Shown here: piece after piece, positions 26,699-35,480 of the stretch
Position numbering within the stretch: position 1 is the first letter of the stretch
How the letters are laid out: the number at the start of each line of letters is the position of its first letter
DNA from: Paraburkholderia hiiakae
Lineage (GTDB): Bacteria; Pseudomonadota; Gammaproteobacteria; Burkholderiales; Burkholderiaceae
Reading direction: 5' to 3'
DNA length: 64,000 nt
Assembly (NCBI RefSeq): GCF_904848665.1
Contig: NZ_CAJHCQ010000008.1
Span: 62,001-126,000, forward strand
Position numbers and translations under genes: made by a program
Notes under the pieces: generated by a model
The model's input: the letters and a program-made list of their open reading frames with translations, nothing else
What the model was told of the DNA's origin: nothing
Databases searched by the model: none

Positions 26699-27799
26699 TC
26701 AGCGGCCCGACTTGAACTCGGTCCACAGACGCGTCTGCAGGCGCTGGATCTCAGGCGGAAGCGGCTTGAGCAGGAACAGCGTCTTCAGGACTTCGGGCGG
26801 CGGGTAGACGGCCGGGTCGTTGGCGATGTCCTTGTCCACGTACTTGCGCGCTTCCGCGTTCGCGCTCGGGTAGTAGACCGCGTTCGTGATCGCCGCATGG
26901 ACCTGCGGCGTCTCGATGTAGTTGATCCACTCTTGCGCGGCTTCCTTGTGCTGCGCATCCTTCGGGATGGTCATCACGTCAAACCAGATCGGCGCGCCGC
27001 CCTTCGGGATGTAGTACTCGATCTTGTAGGGCTTCTTCGCGTCGATGGCGCGGTGCTTGGCGATCACGACGTCGCCCGACCAGCCGTACGCGAAGCAGAT
27101 GTCGCCGCCCACGAGATCGTTGATATAGCCCGACGAGTTGAACTGCGTGATGTACGGACGGATCTTCTTCATCATCGCCAACGCGGCGCGATAGTCGTCC
27201 GGATTCGTCGAAAGCGGGTCACGGCCGATGTAGTGCAGCGCGGCCGCGAACATCTGGTCCGGCGCGTCGAGCACGGACACGCCGCAGGCCTTCAGCTTCG
27301 AGATGTTCTCGGGCTTGAAGAGGATGTCCCAGTTGTCGAGCGGCACGTTCTTGCCGAGGATCTGCTGTGCCTTCGTGACGTTATAGGCGAGACCGGTCGT
27401 ACCGTACGCCCAGGGCACCGCGTATTTGTTGCCCGGATCCGCGCCGGCGACGAGCGCCATCAGTTGCGGGTCGAGATACTTGAGGTTGGGGATCTTCGAC
27501 TTGTCGAGCGGCGCGAAAATGCCGGCGGCGATCTGCTTGCCCGCATAGTTGCTGGTCGGCACGACGATGTCATAGCCCGAGTTGCCCGCGAGCAGCTTGG
27601 CCTGGAGCGTGTCGTCGCTGTCGTAGTTGTCGTACTTGACCTGAATGCCGGTCTGCTTCGTGAAGTTCGGAATCGTGTCCTTGGCGATGTAATCGGACCA
27701 GTTGTACACGTTCAGCTGCGTGTCCTTCGCCACCGACGTCATCCACGGCGCCGCGCACAGCGCGAGCGCGGCCAGTTGCGCCACAACCCCTTTCTTCAT
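26699..27799 (-). CDS. potF: Polyamine-binding periplasmic protein
   Basis: 366 residues with a signal peptide (VAQLAALALCAAPWMTSVAK). The mature protein starts LNVYNWSDYIAKDTIPNFTK, the usual opening of PotF/PotD proteins, and contains ICFAYGWSGDVVIAKHRA and EYYIPKGGAPIWFDVMTIPK, the ligand-lobe blocks. It delivers putrescine or a related polyamine to PotGHI. First gene of the operon. Confidence 0.93.
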   Translation of the reverse strand: MKKGVVAQLAALALCAAPWMTSVAKDTQLNVYNWSDYIAKDTIPNFTKQTGIQVKYDNYDSDDTLQAKLLAGNSGYDIVVPTSNYAGKQIAAGIFAPLDKSKIPNLKYLDPQLMALVAGADPGNKYAVPWAYGTTGLAYNVTKAQQILGKNVPLDNWDILFKPENISKLKACGVSVLDAPDQMFAAALHYIGRDPLSTNPDDYRAALAMMKKIRPYITQFNSSGYINDLVGGDICFAYGWSGDVVIAKHRAIDAKKPYKIEYYIPKGGAPIWFDVMTIPKDAQHKEAAQEWINYIETPQVHAAITNAVYYPSANAEARKYVDKDIANDPAVYPPPEVLKTLFLLKPLPPEIQRLQTRLWTEFKSGR

Positions 27800-28256
27800 C
27801 CCGTTCTCCGATCCTGACCGGCTCCGGCCGGTTGCCTGCCTCGCTTCGTGCCGCGCTTCGTGTCACTTGTGCACGGCTCCCCTGACTTTCCCCAAAACCT
27901 ACCATCAAACCCGCCCGGCAAGAAATAAAACGCGGGCGTGTCGCGCAAACGGAACATGGGCCATGGGAGTACGGCGAGCCGCGCGCGGACGGTAAATCGC
28001 GCGCAATTTTAGCCGTTTCACGGGCCGTGTCCACAAAAAACCGCTTCGGTGGCGCATGCGCGCGACGGCCCGCGCCCGGCGCCGCGCGCCACCTTGCTAT
28101 CGGCTTGCAGTCGCCTGGCCGATGCATCGCGCATCACGCGCCGCCGCGGCGTGTCCAAGGGCGCGGACGGCCGCCTCGTCCGGTATCGGTTAACATAGCG
28201 GCGTTTCGTACCAACGCCGGCGCGCGCGACGCCCGGCCACGCCCCAAGGCTCTTCA
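27800..28256. other. 457-base divergent intergenic region
   Basis: It separates potF (minus) from the DUF1289 gene (plus). Frames across it are GC3-poor in coding sense and lack ribosome sites. It should contain the pot operon promoter; a less GC-rich stretch at 27890-27925 is the best candidate area. TTAACAT at 28189-28195 could be part of the DUF1289 promoter. Confidence 0.4.
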
Positions 28257-28460
28257 ATGGCTTCCAATCTCCACGACCTCCCCGACAGCCCGTGCATCGG
28301 CGTGTGCTCGACCCTTTTCGACGACGTCTGCAAAGGCTGCGGGCGCACCGCCGTGGAAGTCTCCAACTGGGTCTTCCTGAGCGACGAGGAAAAGCGCGCC
28401 GTGTGGGAGCGCATCGAGCGCGAAGGAACCGCCATGCGCTTCCAGAAAGACCGCGCCTGA
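28257..28460 (+). CDS. DUF1289 domain protein
   Basis: 67 residues from ATG 28257. The pattern DSPCIGVCSTLFDDVCKGCG (Cys-x3-Cys ... Cys-x2-Cys) followed by EVSNWVFLSDEEKRAVWERI is the DUF1289 family, small proteins with four Cys that probably bind a metal or Fe-S cluster. Function is unknown. Cytoplasmic; convergent with ompW. Confidence 0.85.
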   Translation: MASNLHDLPDSPCIGVCSTLFDDVCKGCGRTAVEVSNWVFLSDEEKRAVWERIEREGTAMRFQKDRA

Positions 28461-28467
28461 CGTAAAA

Positions 28468-28488
28468 AACGCCGGGCATGCCGGCGTT
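28468..28488. terminator. Terminator between DUF1289 gene and ompW
   Basis: Eight-base perfect stem AACGCCGG/CCGGCGTT with a five-base loop and an A6 run at 28464-28469, which is a T-run for the ompW transcript. Confidence 0.7.
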
Positions 28489-28514
28489 CGAAAAGCAGCG
28501 GAGGGGCCGATCGA

Positions 28515-29159
28515 TCAGAACTTCATGCCGACGCCCAGACCCACCACGAGCGGATCGATATGCAGCGTGCCGAGCGACGTGCCGCCCATTGACGCGTCGG
28601 TGTGCATCCAGATCTTCTTGATATCCGCGTTCACGAAAATCTTCTTCGTCACCTGGAAGTCGATGCCGAACTGCAGCGCCGGGCCCCAGCTGTGGTTGTC
28701 GATCGAAACCGACTGGCCGCCTGCGTGCAGACCGTTGTTGTAGAACAGCGTGTAGTTGATGCCCGCCCCCACGTACGGCCGCACCTTACCCGCGTTGTTG
28801 AAGTGATACTGCAGCAGCAGCGTAGGCGGCAGCACGCCGACGCCGCCGAGTGCACCGATGTTCGATGTGACCTGGTTGCGCGACGTGCCGAGAATCAGCT
28901 CCACGCCGATGTTGTTGGTCGCCATGTAGGTGAAGTCGACCTCGGGCACGATGGCGTTGTTCACGTCAGCGCCAATTGCACCGAGCGTACCGTTCCCGCG
29001 CGCGTCCGGTGCGATCTCGATCGCGCGCAGGCGCACCAGCCAGTCTCCCGCGTAGATGCCCGAGTCGGGCGAGCCGGCTGCGCTGGCCGGCGCTGCAAAG
29101 AAGGCTGCGCCCATCATGAGCGCAGAGGTTGCTGCAATCTTTCTAATTGCTTGTTGCAT
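28515..29159 (-). CDS. ompW: OmpW-family outer-membrane protein
   Basis: 214 residues with a signal peptide ending at FAAPASA-A. The mature part begins with GDWLVRLRAIEIAPD and contains VDFTYMATNNIGVELI, LLQYHFNNAGKVRPYVGAG and the C-terminal VVGLGVGMKF with a terminal Phe needed for outer-membrane insertion. This is the eight-stranded OmpW barrel, proposed to pass small hydrophobic molecules. Own promoter in the 79-base gap behind it. Confidence 0.92.
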   Translation of the reverse strand: MQQAIRKIAATSALMMGAAFFAAPASAAGSPDSGIYAGDWLVRLRAIEIAPDARGNGTLGAIGADVNNAIVPEVDFTYMATNNIGVELILGTSRNQVTSNIGALGGVGVLPPTLLLQYHFNNAGKVRPYVGAGINYTLFYNNGLHAGGQSVSIDNHSWGPALQFGIDFQVTKKIFVNADIKKIWMHTDASMGGTSLGTLHIDPLVVGLGVGMKF

Positions 29160-29238
29160 CGTAAATCCCCGTGTCTGTAGAGCCTGTCATAGGCTGATAA
29201 ATTGTCAGAGACGGGGTCCGACGCAGTTTTGATACTTC

Positions 29239-30429
29239 TCAAGCGAGTGCAAAGGCCGCCCGCTGTGCGACAGCAGGTCGCGCAACACCGGTCAGCAGCA
29301 GCTCCAGCAAGTCGCGGACACTGCGGATCGCGCTGCCGAACGGCAACGCTTCACGGCCACGGAAGAACAAGCCATTCGCGACGTCGCCACGCAACGCCGC
29401 TGCGAGGCGCGTGTCGATGCAAAAGTGGCCGAACTTCTCGATGCCATCGCGCAGCCCGCAGGCCGAAAGGCATTCGAGCCCGGTGGGGCAAGCAAGCTTG
29501 AGCGAGCCGATCTTGGTGCGGATGCGCGCCTCGTTGCGCAGATAACGTTCGAGCCACGGTGTTTTCACCGCGCGTGCGGGCAACCCCGTCACGCTCACGA
29601 ACTCGACGATGTCTTCAGGCTTCGCGTCCGCGAGCACGCGCTTGAAGTCGGGGTGCGCGTCGCCCTCCTCGGTCACCGCGAACGGCGTGCCGACCTGCAC
29701 GCCGTTTGCGCCCGCTTCGAGCCATTTGCGCACGGCCTCGTGGCTGTTGACGCCGCCGGCCACGACGAGCGGCACATCGTGCCGCGTAATGCCGAGCGTG
29801 GCATAGACGCCTTCGAGTTCCGCGAAAATCTGCGTGAATGCGAAGCGCTCGTGGCCCATGTCGGCGATGTCGGTCACGCCCAGGTGGCCGCCCGCGTAAG
29901 CAGGATGCTCGATCACGATGGCGTCGGGCAGACGGCCCTTCTTCATCCACTTCTTGAGCACGAGCGCGACGCCGCGTGCGTCGGACAGGATCGGTACGAG
30001 CGCGATATCCACGCCCGCCGTGAGGTCGGGCAGATCGAGCGGCAGGCCAGCACCCACGACGATGGCGTCCGCGCCGTGCTCACAGGCGGCGCGCACGTAG
30101 TCGGCATGGGCGTTCACCGCCTTCATGACGTTCACGGCGATCATGCCGTTGCCGCCTGCGAGCTTGCGTGCCGCCGCAATTTCACGGCCAAGTGCGATGA
30201 GGTTCGCGCGAGCGAGCGTTTCGTGCCGCGGGTCTGCGCGGCACATGTCCATGAGATCGCTGTGATGATGGCGCAGGTCGATGCTCGCGATCGTGCCGAG
30301 CGCGCCTTCACGCGCGACACTGCCAGCAAGCCGGTGTGCCGAGATGCCGACACCCATGCCGCCCTGCACGACGGGCAGGAGTTGACGACCGCGAATCTGG
30401 AGCGGAGCGAAGGAGTGTCCAGGAAACAT
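29239..30429 (-). CDS. Nitronate monooxygenase-like FMN oxidoreductase
   Basis: 396 residues from ATG 30429. The TIM-barrel FMN domain shows VVQGGMGVGISAHRLAGSVA at the start, then VNVMKAVNAHADYVRAA, ADAIVVGAGLPLDLP, HPAYAGGHLG and PLVVAGGVNSHEAVRKWL with ANGVQVGTPFAVTEE, the flavin phosphate-binding part. This fits the 2-nitropropane dioxygenase / nitronate monooxygenase superfamily; this longer branch with a Cys-rich C-terminal part (LACPTGLECLSACGLRDG) is of unknown substrate. AT-rich promoter-like sequence lies upstream at 30470-30500. Confidence 0.82.
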   Translation of the reverse strand: MFPGHSFAPLQIRGRQLLPVVQGGMGVGISAHRLAGSVAREGALGTIASIDLRHHHSDLMDMCRADPRHETLARANLIALGREIAAARKLAGGNGMIAVNVMKAVNAHADYVRAACEHGADAIVVGAGLPLDLPDLTAGVDIALVPILSDARGVALVLKKWMKKGRLPDAIVIEHPAYAGGHLGVTDIADMGHERFAFTQIFAELEGVYATLGITRHDVPLVVAGGVNSHEAVRKWLEAGANGVQVGTPFAVTEEGDAHPDFKRVLADAKPEDIVEFVSVTGLPARAVKTPWLERYLRNEARIRTKIGSLKLACPTGLECLSACGLRDGIEKFGHFCIDTRLAAALRGDVANGLFFRGREALPFGSAIRSVRDLLELLLTGVARPAVAQRAAFALA

Positions 30430-30502
30430 GTTGTGCTCTGTCGATGACAAAGCGCCTATGGTCGCGCGTACCCCACATATAACATTGACATACCTCAAAC
30501 AA

Positions 30503-30535
30503 AAACGCGGACATCCAAGAGGAAATCCGCGTTTA
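30503..30535 (-). terminator. Intrinsic terminator of the aldehyde dehydrogenase gene
   Basis: AAACGCGGA/TCCGCGTTT stem with a 14-base loop, followed on the minus strand by TTTTTGTTTG; 60 bases after the stop. Confidence 0.7.
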
Positions 30536-30594
30536 TGACTTACATCAACACGTCGCATTAAAAGATTTGCGATAGCGCGCGACGAGATGCCTCA

Positions 30595-32028
30595 TCAGCC
30601 CTTCGGCACCTTGAACTGCATCGACTTGTATTCGAGGTACTCCTCGAGGCCGTACGCGCCGTTTTCGCGGCCGTGTCCGGACTGCTTGAAGCCGCCAAAG
30701 GGCGCGGCCATGTTCCAGGCGCCGCCGTTGATGTCGATCTGGCCCGTACGGATGCGGCGCGCCACGCGCATCGCGCGCTCGTCGCTGCCGGCCCAGACTG
30801 CGCCGCCAAGGCCATAGAGCGAGTCGTTGGCGATCGCCACGGCGTCGTCTTCGTCCTTCGCCGTGAGGATCGTGAGCACCGGCCCGAAGATCTCTTCCTG
30901 CGCGATCGCCGCGTCGCGCGGCACGCGCCCGAACACGGTCGGCTTCACGAAGAAGCCCTGCGTCACGCCTTCCGGCATGCCGGGGCCGCCCGTCACGAGT
31001 TCCGCGCCGTCGGCCATGCCGCGCTCGATATAGTGCAGCACGCGCTCCTGCTGCACCTTCGAGGCGAGCGGACCGAGCTTCGCCTTTTCGTCGCGCGGAT
31101 CGCCCACCTTGAACGCCTCGGCGGCCTGTTTCGCGAGGTCTCGCGCTTCTTCGTAGCGCGACTCCGGCACGATCATGCGCGTGTGTGCCGAGCAGGTCTG
31201 CCCCGAATTCAGGAAGCACGCGCCCACCGTGCCCTTCACGGCGGCCGCGAAGTCGGCGTCGTCGAGCACCACGGAGGCCGACTTGCCGCCCAGCTCCAAC
31301 GCCACGCGCTTGACCGTGGCCGATGCGACTTCCGACACGCGCTTGCCCGCGCGCGTCGAGCCGGTGAACGACACCATGTCGACGCCCGGATGGCGCGCGA
31401 GCACCTCGCCGACCACCGGACCGTAGCCCGTCACGAGGTTGAACACGCCCGCGGGCAAGCCGGCTTCGTGGATGGCCTCGGCGAGCACGAATGCATTGAG
31501 CGGCGCGACCTCGGAAGGCTTGAGCACGACGGTGCAGCCAGCGGCGAGCGCTGCGGCGACCTTGAGCGTGATCTGGTTGAGCGGATAGTTCCACGGCGTG
31601 ATGGCCGCGACGACGCCCACCGGTTCGCGCACGACGAGCGAGTTGCCCACACGTTCTTCGTACTGGAACTCGCTTGCGAGTTGCGCGTAAGCGCCCCAGT
31701 TGTAGACGGGCCCACCCACCTGGATGGCACGCGCGAGCTTGAGCGGCATGCCCACTTCGCCTGCGATCAGTTGCGCGAGTTCGTCAGTGCGGGCTTTGAG
31801 GTTGTCCGCGATTTTCTGCAGATACGCCCCGCGCTCGGCGGCAGGCGTGGCGGCCCAGCCTTCGAATGCGGCGCGCGCGGCGGCGACGGCGGCCTCGGCG
31901 TCCGCTTCGCTTCCCTCGGGGATGCGGCCCATCACCGCTTCGGTGCCCGAGTCGATCACGTCGATCGCGCCCTTACCTTGCGGGGCAACCCATTGGCCGT
32001 TGATGTAGAACTGCGCGTAGTTGTTCAT
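30595..32028 (-). CDS. NAD(P)-dependent aldehyde dehydrogenase
   Basis: 477 residues, normal length. ALDH motifs are all present: PWNYPLNQITLKVAAALAAG, FTGSTRAGKRVSEVA (cofactor site), ELGGKSASVVLDDAD (general-base Glu) and FLNSGQTCSAHTRM with the catalytic Cys near residue 282; QEEIFGPVLTI closes the set. It oxidises an aldehyde to the acid; substrate not predictable. It precedes the nitronate-monooxygenase-like gene on the same strand but a terminator separates them. Confidence 0.93.
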   Translation of the reverse strand: MNNYAQFYINGQWVAPQGKGAIDVIDSGTEAVMGRIPEGSEADAEAAVAAARAAFEGWAATPAAERGAYLQKIADNLKARTDELAQLIAGEVGMPLKLARAIQVGGPVYNWGAYAQLASEFQYEERVGNSLVVREPVGVVAAITPWNYPLNQITLKVAAALAAGCTVVLKPSEVAPLNAFVLAEAIHEAGLPAGVFNLVTGYGPVVGEVLARHPGVDMVSFTGSTRAGKRVSEVASATVKRVALELGGKSASVVLDDADFAAAVKGTVGACFLNSGQTCSAHTRMIVPESRYEEARDLAKQAAEAFKVGDPRDEKAKLGPLASKVQQERVLHYIERGMADGAELVTGGPGMPEGVTQGFFVKPTVFGRVPRDAAIAQEEIFGPVLTILTAKDEDDAVAIANDSLYGLGGAVWAGSDERAMRVARRIRTGQIDINGGAWNMAAPFGGFKQSGHGRENGAYGLEEYLEYKSMQFKVPKG

Positions 32029-32160
32029 GGACGGTGCTCCTGTCTCCGTGTTCGTTTGCGTTTTTCATCGCGGCGCTCGCCGCGGCGACAGTGCATTCTA
32101 GCGTGGTTGACGCATACGTAAAGCGGGCGTGAGGCCAGCGCGATACGACGCCATAAAAAC

Positions 32161-32192
32161 AAAACGGGCGACGCTCACGCGCCGCCCGTTTT
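32161..32192 (-). terminator. Intrinsic terminator of the ABC-F gene
   Basis: 10-base perfect stem AAAACGGGCG/CGCCCGTTTT with an imperfect GC-rich loop, 30 bases after the stop codon; T-rich on both sides. Confidence 0.75.
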
Positions 32193-32221
32193 CATTTCAC
32201 GCCTCGATCAGCGACCGAACC

Positions 32222-33814
32222 TCAATGCAGCCCCTGGCTCGCGAGGAAGTCTTCGTAGTTGCCGCTGTAATCCTTAACCACACCGTCCGTCTTCACCTCG
32301 ATGATGCGGTTGGCGAGGCCATTCACGAACTCGCGGTCGTGCGAGACGAAAATAAGCGTGCCTTCGAACTTTTCGAGCGCGATCTGCAGCGACTCGATCG
32401 ACTCCATGTCCATGTGGTTCGTGGGCTCGTCCATGAGCAGCACGTTGTGGCGGCCGAGCATCAGCTTGCCCCAGATCATGCGGCCCTTCTCGCCGCCCGA
32501 CAGCACCTTCACCGACTTCCTGATGTCGTCGGCGTTGAACAGCAGGCGGCCGAGCGTGCCGCGCACCGACTGCTCGTCGTCGCCTTCCTGGCGGTATTGG
32601 TCGATCCAGTCCATCAACGTGACGTCGGCCGGGAACTCTTCGTACGTGTCCTGCGGCATGTAGCCCACGTTCGCGTTCTCCGCCCATTTCACCGAGCCGT
32701 TATCGACGGCCAGGTTGCCCAGCAGCGAGCGCAGCAGCGTGGTCTTGCCCGCGCCGTTCTCGCCGATGATCGCGATGCGCTCGCCCGGCTGCACGCTGAT
32801 GCTGAGCTTGTTGAAAATGCGGCGCTCGTATGTCTTCGTGATCTCTTCCGCGACCACGACGATGTTGTGCAGCTTCTTTTCGAACTCAAAACGGATGAAC
32901 GGGTTCTGGCGCGAAGACGGCTTGAATTCCTCGATCTTGATCTTGTCGATCATCTTCAGACGGCTGGTGGCCTGACGCGCCTTCGACTTGTTCGCCGAGA
33001 AGCGGCGCACGAAGTCCTGCAGGTCGGCCACGCGCTCCTTCGCCTTGGCGTTGGCGTTGGCCTGGCGCTCGCGCGCCTGCGCCGAAGCGAGCATGTAGTC
33101 GTCGTAGTTGCCCGGATACACCTTCAACGTGCCGAAATCCATGTCCGCCATGTGCGTGCAGACCTGGTTCAGGAAATGTCGATCGTGGGAAATGATGATC
33201 ATGGTCGAGTTGTACTCGTTCAGAACATCTTCCAGCCAGCGGATCGAGTTGATGTCGAGGTTGTTGGTCGGTTCGTCGAGCAGGAGCACGTCCGGTTTCG
33301 AGAACAGCGCCTGCGCGAGCAGCACGCGCAGCTTCCAGCCCGGCGCCACGCCGCTCATCGGGCCGCTATGGAATTCGGTGGCGATGCCGATGCCGAGCAG
33401 CAGTTCGCCCGCACGCGCTTCGGCCGTGTAGCCGTCGTACTCGGCGAACTTCGCTTCGAGTTCGGCGGCGTGCATGTAGTCGTCGTCGGTGGCTTCGGGG
33501 TTCGCGTAGATTGCGTCGCGCTCGCTCATCGCGGCCCACATTTCCGTGTGGCCCATCATGACGACGTCGAGCACGCGCACGTCTTCGTACGCGAACTGGT
33601 CCTGGCGCAGCTTGCCCAGACGCACGTTCGGCTCGAGGATGACGTTGCCCGAGCTCTGCTCGAGGTCGCCGCCGAGGATCTTCATGAACGTGGATTTGCC
33701 GCAACCGTTCGCGCCGATCAGGCCATAGCGGTTGCCTTCGCCGAATTTGACCGAGATGTTCTCGAACAAGGGCTTCGGCCCGAATTGCATGGTGATGTTG
33801 GCGGTAGAGAGCAC
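32222..33814 (-). CDS. ybiT: ABC-F family ATPase (YbiT-like)
   Basis: 530 residues from a GTG start, the same size as E. coli YbiT. Two ABC domains without TM segments: Walker A GANGCGKSTFMKIL and GENGAGKTTLLRSL, Walker B LLLDEPTNNLD and LLMDEPTNHMD, signature LSGGEKGRM in the second. The linker between them is Lys/Arg-rich (RFSANKSKARQATSRLKMID) as in ribosome-binding ABC-F proteins. It likely acts on the ribosome E site to modulate translation. Monocistronic. Confidence 0.92.
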   Translation of the reverse strand: MLSTANITMQFGPKPLFENISVKFGEGNRYGLIGANGCGKSTFMKILGGDLEQSSGNVILEPNVRLGKLRQDQFAYEDVRVLDVVMMGHTEMWAAMSERDAIYANPEATDDDYMHAAELEAKFAEYDGYTAEARAGELLLGIGIATEFHSGPMSGVAPGWKLRVLLAQALFSKPDVLLLDEPTNNLDINSIRWLEDVLNEYNSTMIIISHDRHFLNQVCTHMADMDFGTLKVYPGNYDDYMLASAQARERQANANAKAKERVADLQDFVRRFSANKSKARQATSRLKMIDKIKIEEFKPSSRQNPFIRFEFEKKLHNIVVVAEEITKTYERRIFNKLSISVQPGERIAIIGENGAGKTTLLRSLLGNLAVDNGSVKWAENANVGYMPQDTYEEFPADVTLMDWIDQYRQEGDDEQSVRGTLGRLLFNADDIRKSVKVLSGGEKGRMIWGKLMLGRHNVLLMDEPTNHMDMESIESLQIALEKFEGTLIFVSHDREFVNGLANRIIEVKTDGVVKDYSGNYEDFLASQGLH

Positions 33815-33900
33815 AGCGCGTCCCGGTAAGTAGATCGACGAAAAACCTGTAATTTTAGCAGGTTATGCCACTTCGCGCGCGAGTTCCAGCCGCGTGGACT

Positions 33901-33922
33901 GCCCTGCTGCGCTCAGCAGGGC
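33901..33922. other. 9-bp perfect hairpin
   Basis: GCCCTGCTG/CAGCAGGGC with a CGCT loop, about 80 bases after the stop of the dehydrogenase gene at 34003. No T-tract, so only a possible terminator. Confidence 0.4.
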
Positions 33923-34002
33923 ACGGCCAAAAGTGAGGAATGTGAAGCCCGCCGTGCGCGCCGGTTACAACGGGGCCGCATCGCCTGTGCGTGCCAATCC
34001 GT

Positions 34003-34902
34003 TCAGGCTTCGCCGGTGCGCGGCGTCTGCAGCACGTCGATGAAGCCCGAAAAATCGGCCTGCGCAAGGCCCATGGCTGCCCCCAGACGCAGCAATTGCT
34101 GGACCGTGCCCGAAACGGGCATGGGCGTGCCGGTCTGCGCGGCCGCAGCGGCGATCGTGTCCACGTCTTTCTGGAACGTTTTGAGCGCGCCGATGGGTTC
34201 GAGCCCGTCTTGCGTCATGCGCGGCACGAACGTGCGCAGCAACGTCGAATCGGCCCAGCCACCCGCGAGCGCCTCGGGCAGCTTGGCCGCATCGATGCCG
34301 CTGCGCCGCGCGAGGCTCACCGCTTCGGCAATCGCGGCGACCGTGGCTGTGACGATCGCCTGGTTGCACAGCTTGGTGGTCTGGCCCGCGCCAACGCCGC
34401 CCATATGGGTCACGCGCGCCGCGTAGGCAGCAAGGATCGGCGTAACAGCCGCGAAGTCGGTCGCTGCACCGCCCGCCATGATCGCCAGCGAGCCGCTCTG
34501 CGCGCCCGCCACGCCGCCCGAGACCGGTGCGTCGACCCAACCCACGCCGAACGCCGCCGCACGCTCTGCGAGCCTGCGCGTCGCGTCAGGAGGGATGCTC
34601 GAGTGATCGACGATGCGGCGCACGCGCACGCTCTCGCCGGGCGCACCGGCCAGAAGTCCGTGTTCGCCGAACACCACCTGCTCGACCGCCGCCGCATCGG
34701 CGACACACAGCAACACCACATCGGTCTCGCGCGCCAGCCCGTTGGGTGTCGCGGCCACTTGCGCACCGTCGGCGATCAATGCCTCGGCCTTCGCCGGCGT
34801 ACGGTTCCACACCCGCACGGCGTGCCCGGCGCGCAGCAAATGACGGATCATCGGCGCGCCCATCAGCCCCGGTCCGCAAAAACCCAATACCTGCTCATCC
34901 AT
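34003..34902 (-). CDS. 3-hydroxyisobutyrate dehydrogenase-family NAD(P) oxidoreductase
   Basis: 299 residues. The N-terminal Rossmann motif GFCGPGLMGAPMIRHLLRAG, substrate motif VDAPVSGGVAGAQSGSLAIM and the catalytic Lys in GQTTKLCNQAI are intact. This beta-hydroxyacid dehydrogenase family includes 3-hydroxyisobutyrate and tartronate-semialdehyde reductases. Tartronate semialdehyde reductase would fit downstream of glyoxylate from ureide breakdown, but the gene lies about 20 kb away and the assignment is only a suggestion. Confidence 0.85.
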   Translation of the reverse strand: MDEQVLGFCGPGLMGAPMIRHLLRAGHAVRVWNRTPAKAEALIADGAQVAATPNGLARETDVVLLCVADAAAVEQVVFGEHGLLAGAPGESVRVRRIVDHSSIPPDATRRLAERAAAFGVGWVDAPVSGGVAGAQSGSLAIMAGGAATDFAAVTPILAAYAARVTHMGGVGAGQTTKLCNQAIVTATVAAIAEAVSLARRSGIDAAKLPEALAGGWADSTLLRTFVPRMTQDGLEPIGALKTFQKDVDTIAAAAAQTGTPMPVSGTVQQLLRLGAAMGLAQADFSGFIDVLQTPRTGEA

Positions 34903-35094
34903 GTTTTTCGTCTCCTGCTTCCTCTGTTGCCAGCGTGGCGCGCCCGTTCTGCCGGGCCCGCTCGATGCCCGGTTTCACGCGAGGCGCCATCATAACCGGC
35001 GCTCGACTCGTTCATGTTTGCGCTGGCGTTCCGGTCCGTTACCTATACTCGATTGACGCGCCCACGCCGCGCGCGCTCCCGAGGAGACACTGCC

Positions 35095-35304
35095 ATGAAC
35101 GACCACGTCTACAAGCAGATCGAACTTACCGGCTCGTCGAAGGTATCGAGCGACGAGGCCATCCGCTGCGCGATTGCGCGAGCGTCGAAGACACTGCGTT
35201 ATCTGCACTGGTTCGAGGTCGTGGAAACGCGCGGACTGATCGAGAACGATCAGGTCTCGCACTGGCAGGTCACGATCAAGGTAGGCATCCGCATCGACGA
35301 CTGA
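35095..35304 (+). CDS. Dodecin (flavin-binding dodecamer)
   Basis: 69 residues with GAGGAGA upstream of ATG 35095. The sequence closely follows bacterial dodecins: VYKQIELTGSSKVSSDEAI, then AIARASKTLRYLHWFEVVET with the Trp that stacks on the flavin, and HWQVTIKVGIRI at the end. Dodecins store or buffer FMN/FAD or riboflavin in hollow 12-mers in the cytoplasm. Divergent from the dehydrogenase, convergent with the BMP gene. Confidence 0.93.
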   Translation: MNDHVYKQIELTGSSKVSSDEAIRCAIARASKTLRYLHWFEVVETRGLIENDQVSHWQVTIKVGIRIDD

Positions 35305-35306
35305 CA

Positions 35307-35324
35307 CGGCGCGGCTTCGCGCCG
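35307..35324 (+). terminator. Possible dodecin terminator hairpin
   Basis: CGGCGCG/CGCGCCG with a GCTT loop three bases after the stop codon; the T-tract after it is poor. Confidence 0.4.
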
Positions 35325-35361
35325 CGTCGGCGCATCGTCTTTGCGGATGACCATCAAGGCA

Positions 35362-35401
35362 AAACGGCTGCGCGAGCCTCGCAGGCTACACGCAGCCGTT
35401 T
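35362..35401 (-). terminator. Intrinsic terminator of the BMP transporter operon
   Basis: 11-base perfect stem AAACGGCTGCG/CGCAGCCGTTT with an inner AGCCT/AGGCT stem; followed by GTTTTGCC on the minus strand, 80 bases after the BMP gene stop. Confidence 0.75.
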
Positions 35402-35480
35402 CGCGTACGCACGTCAAAATCGTACGAAGAATGTACTCGTGCTCGCACCGTATCAGGCGGCCGGAGCGCCCGACGCATGC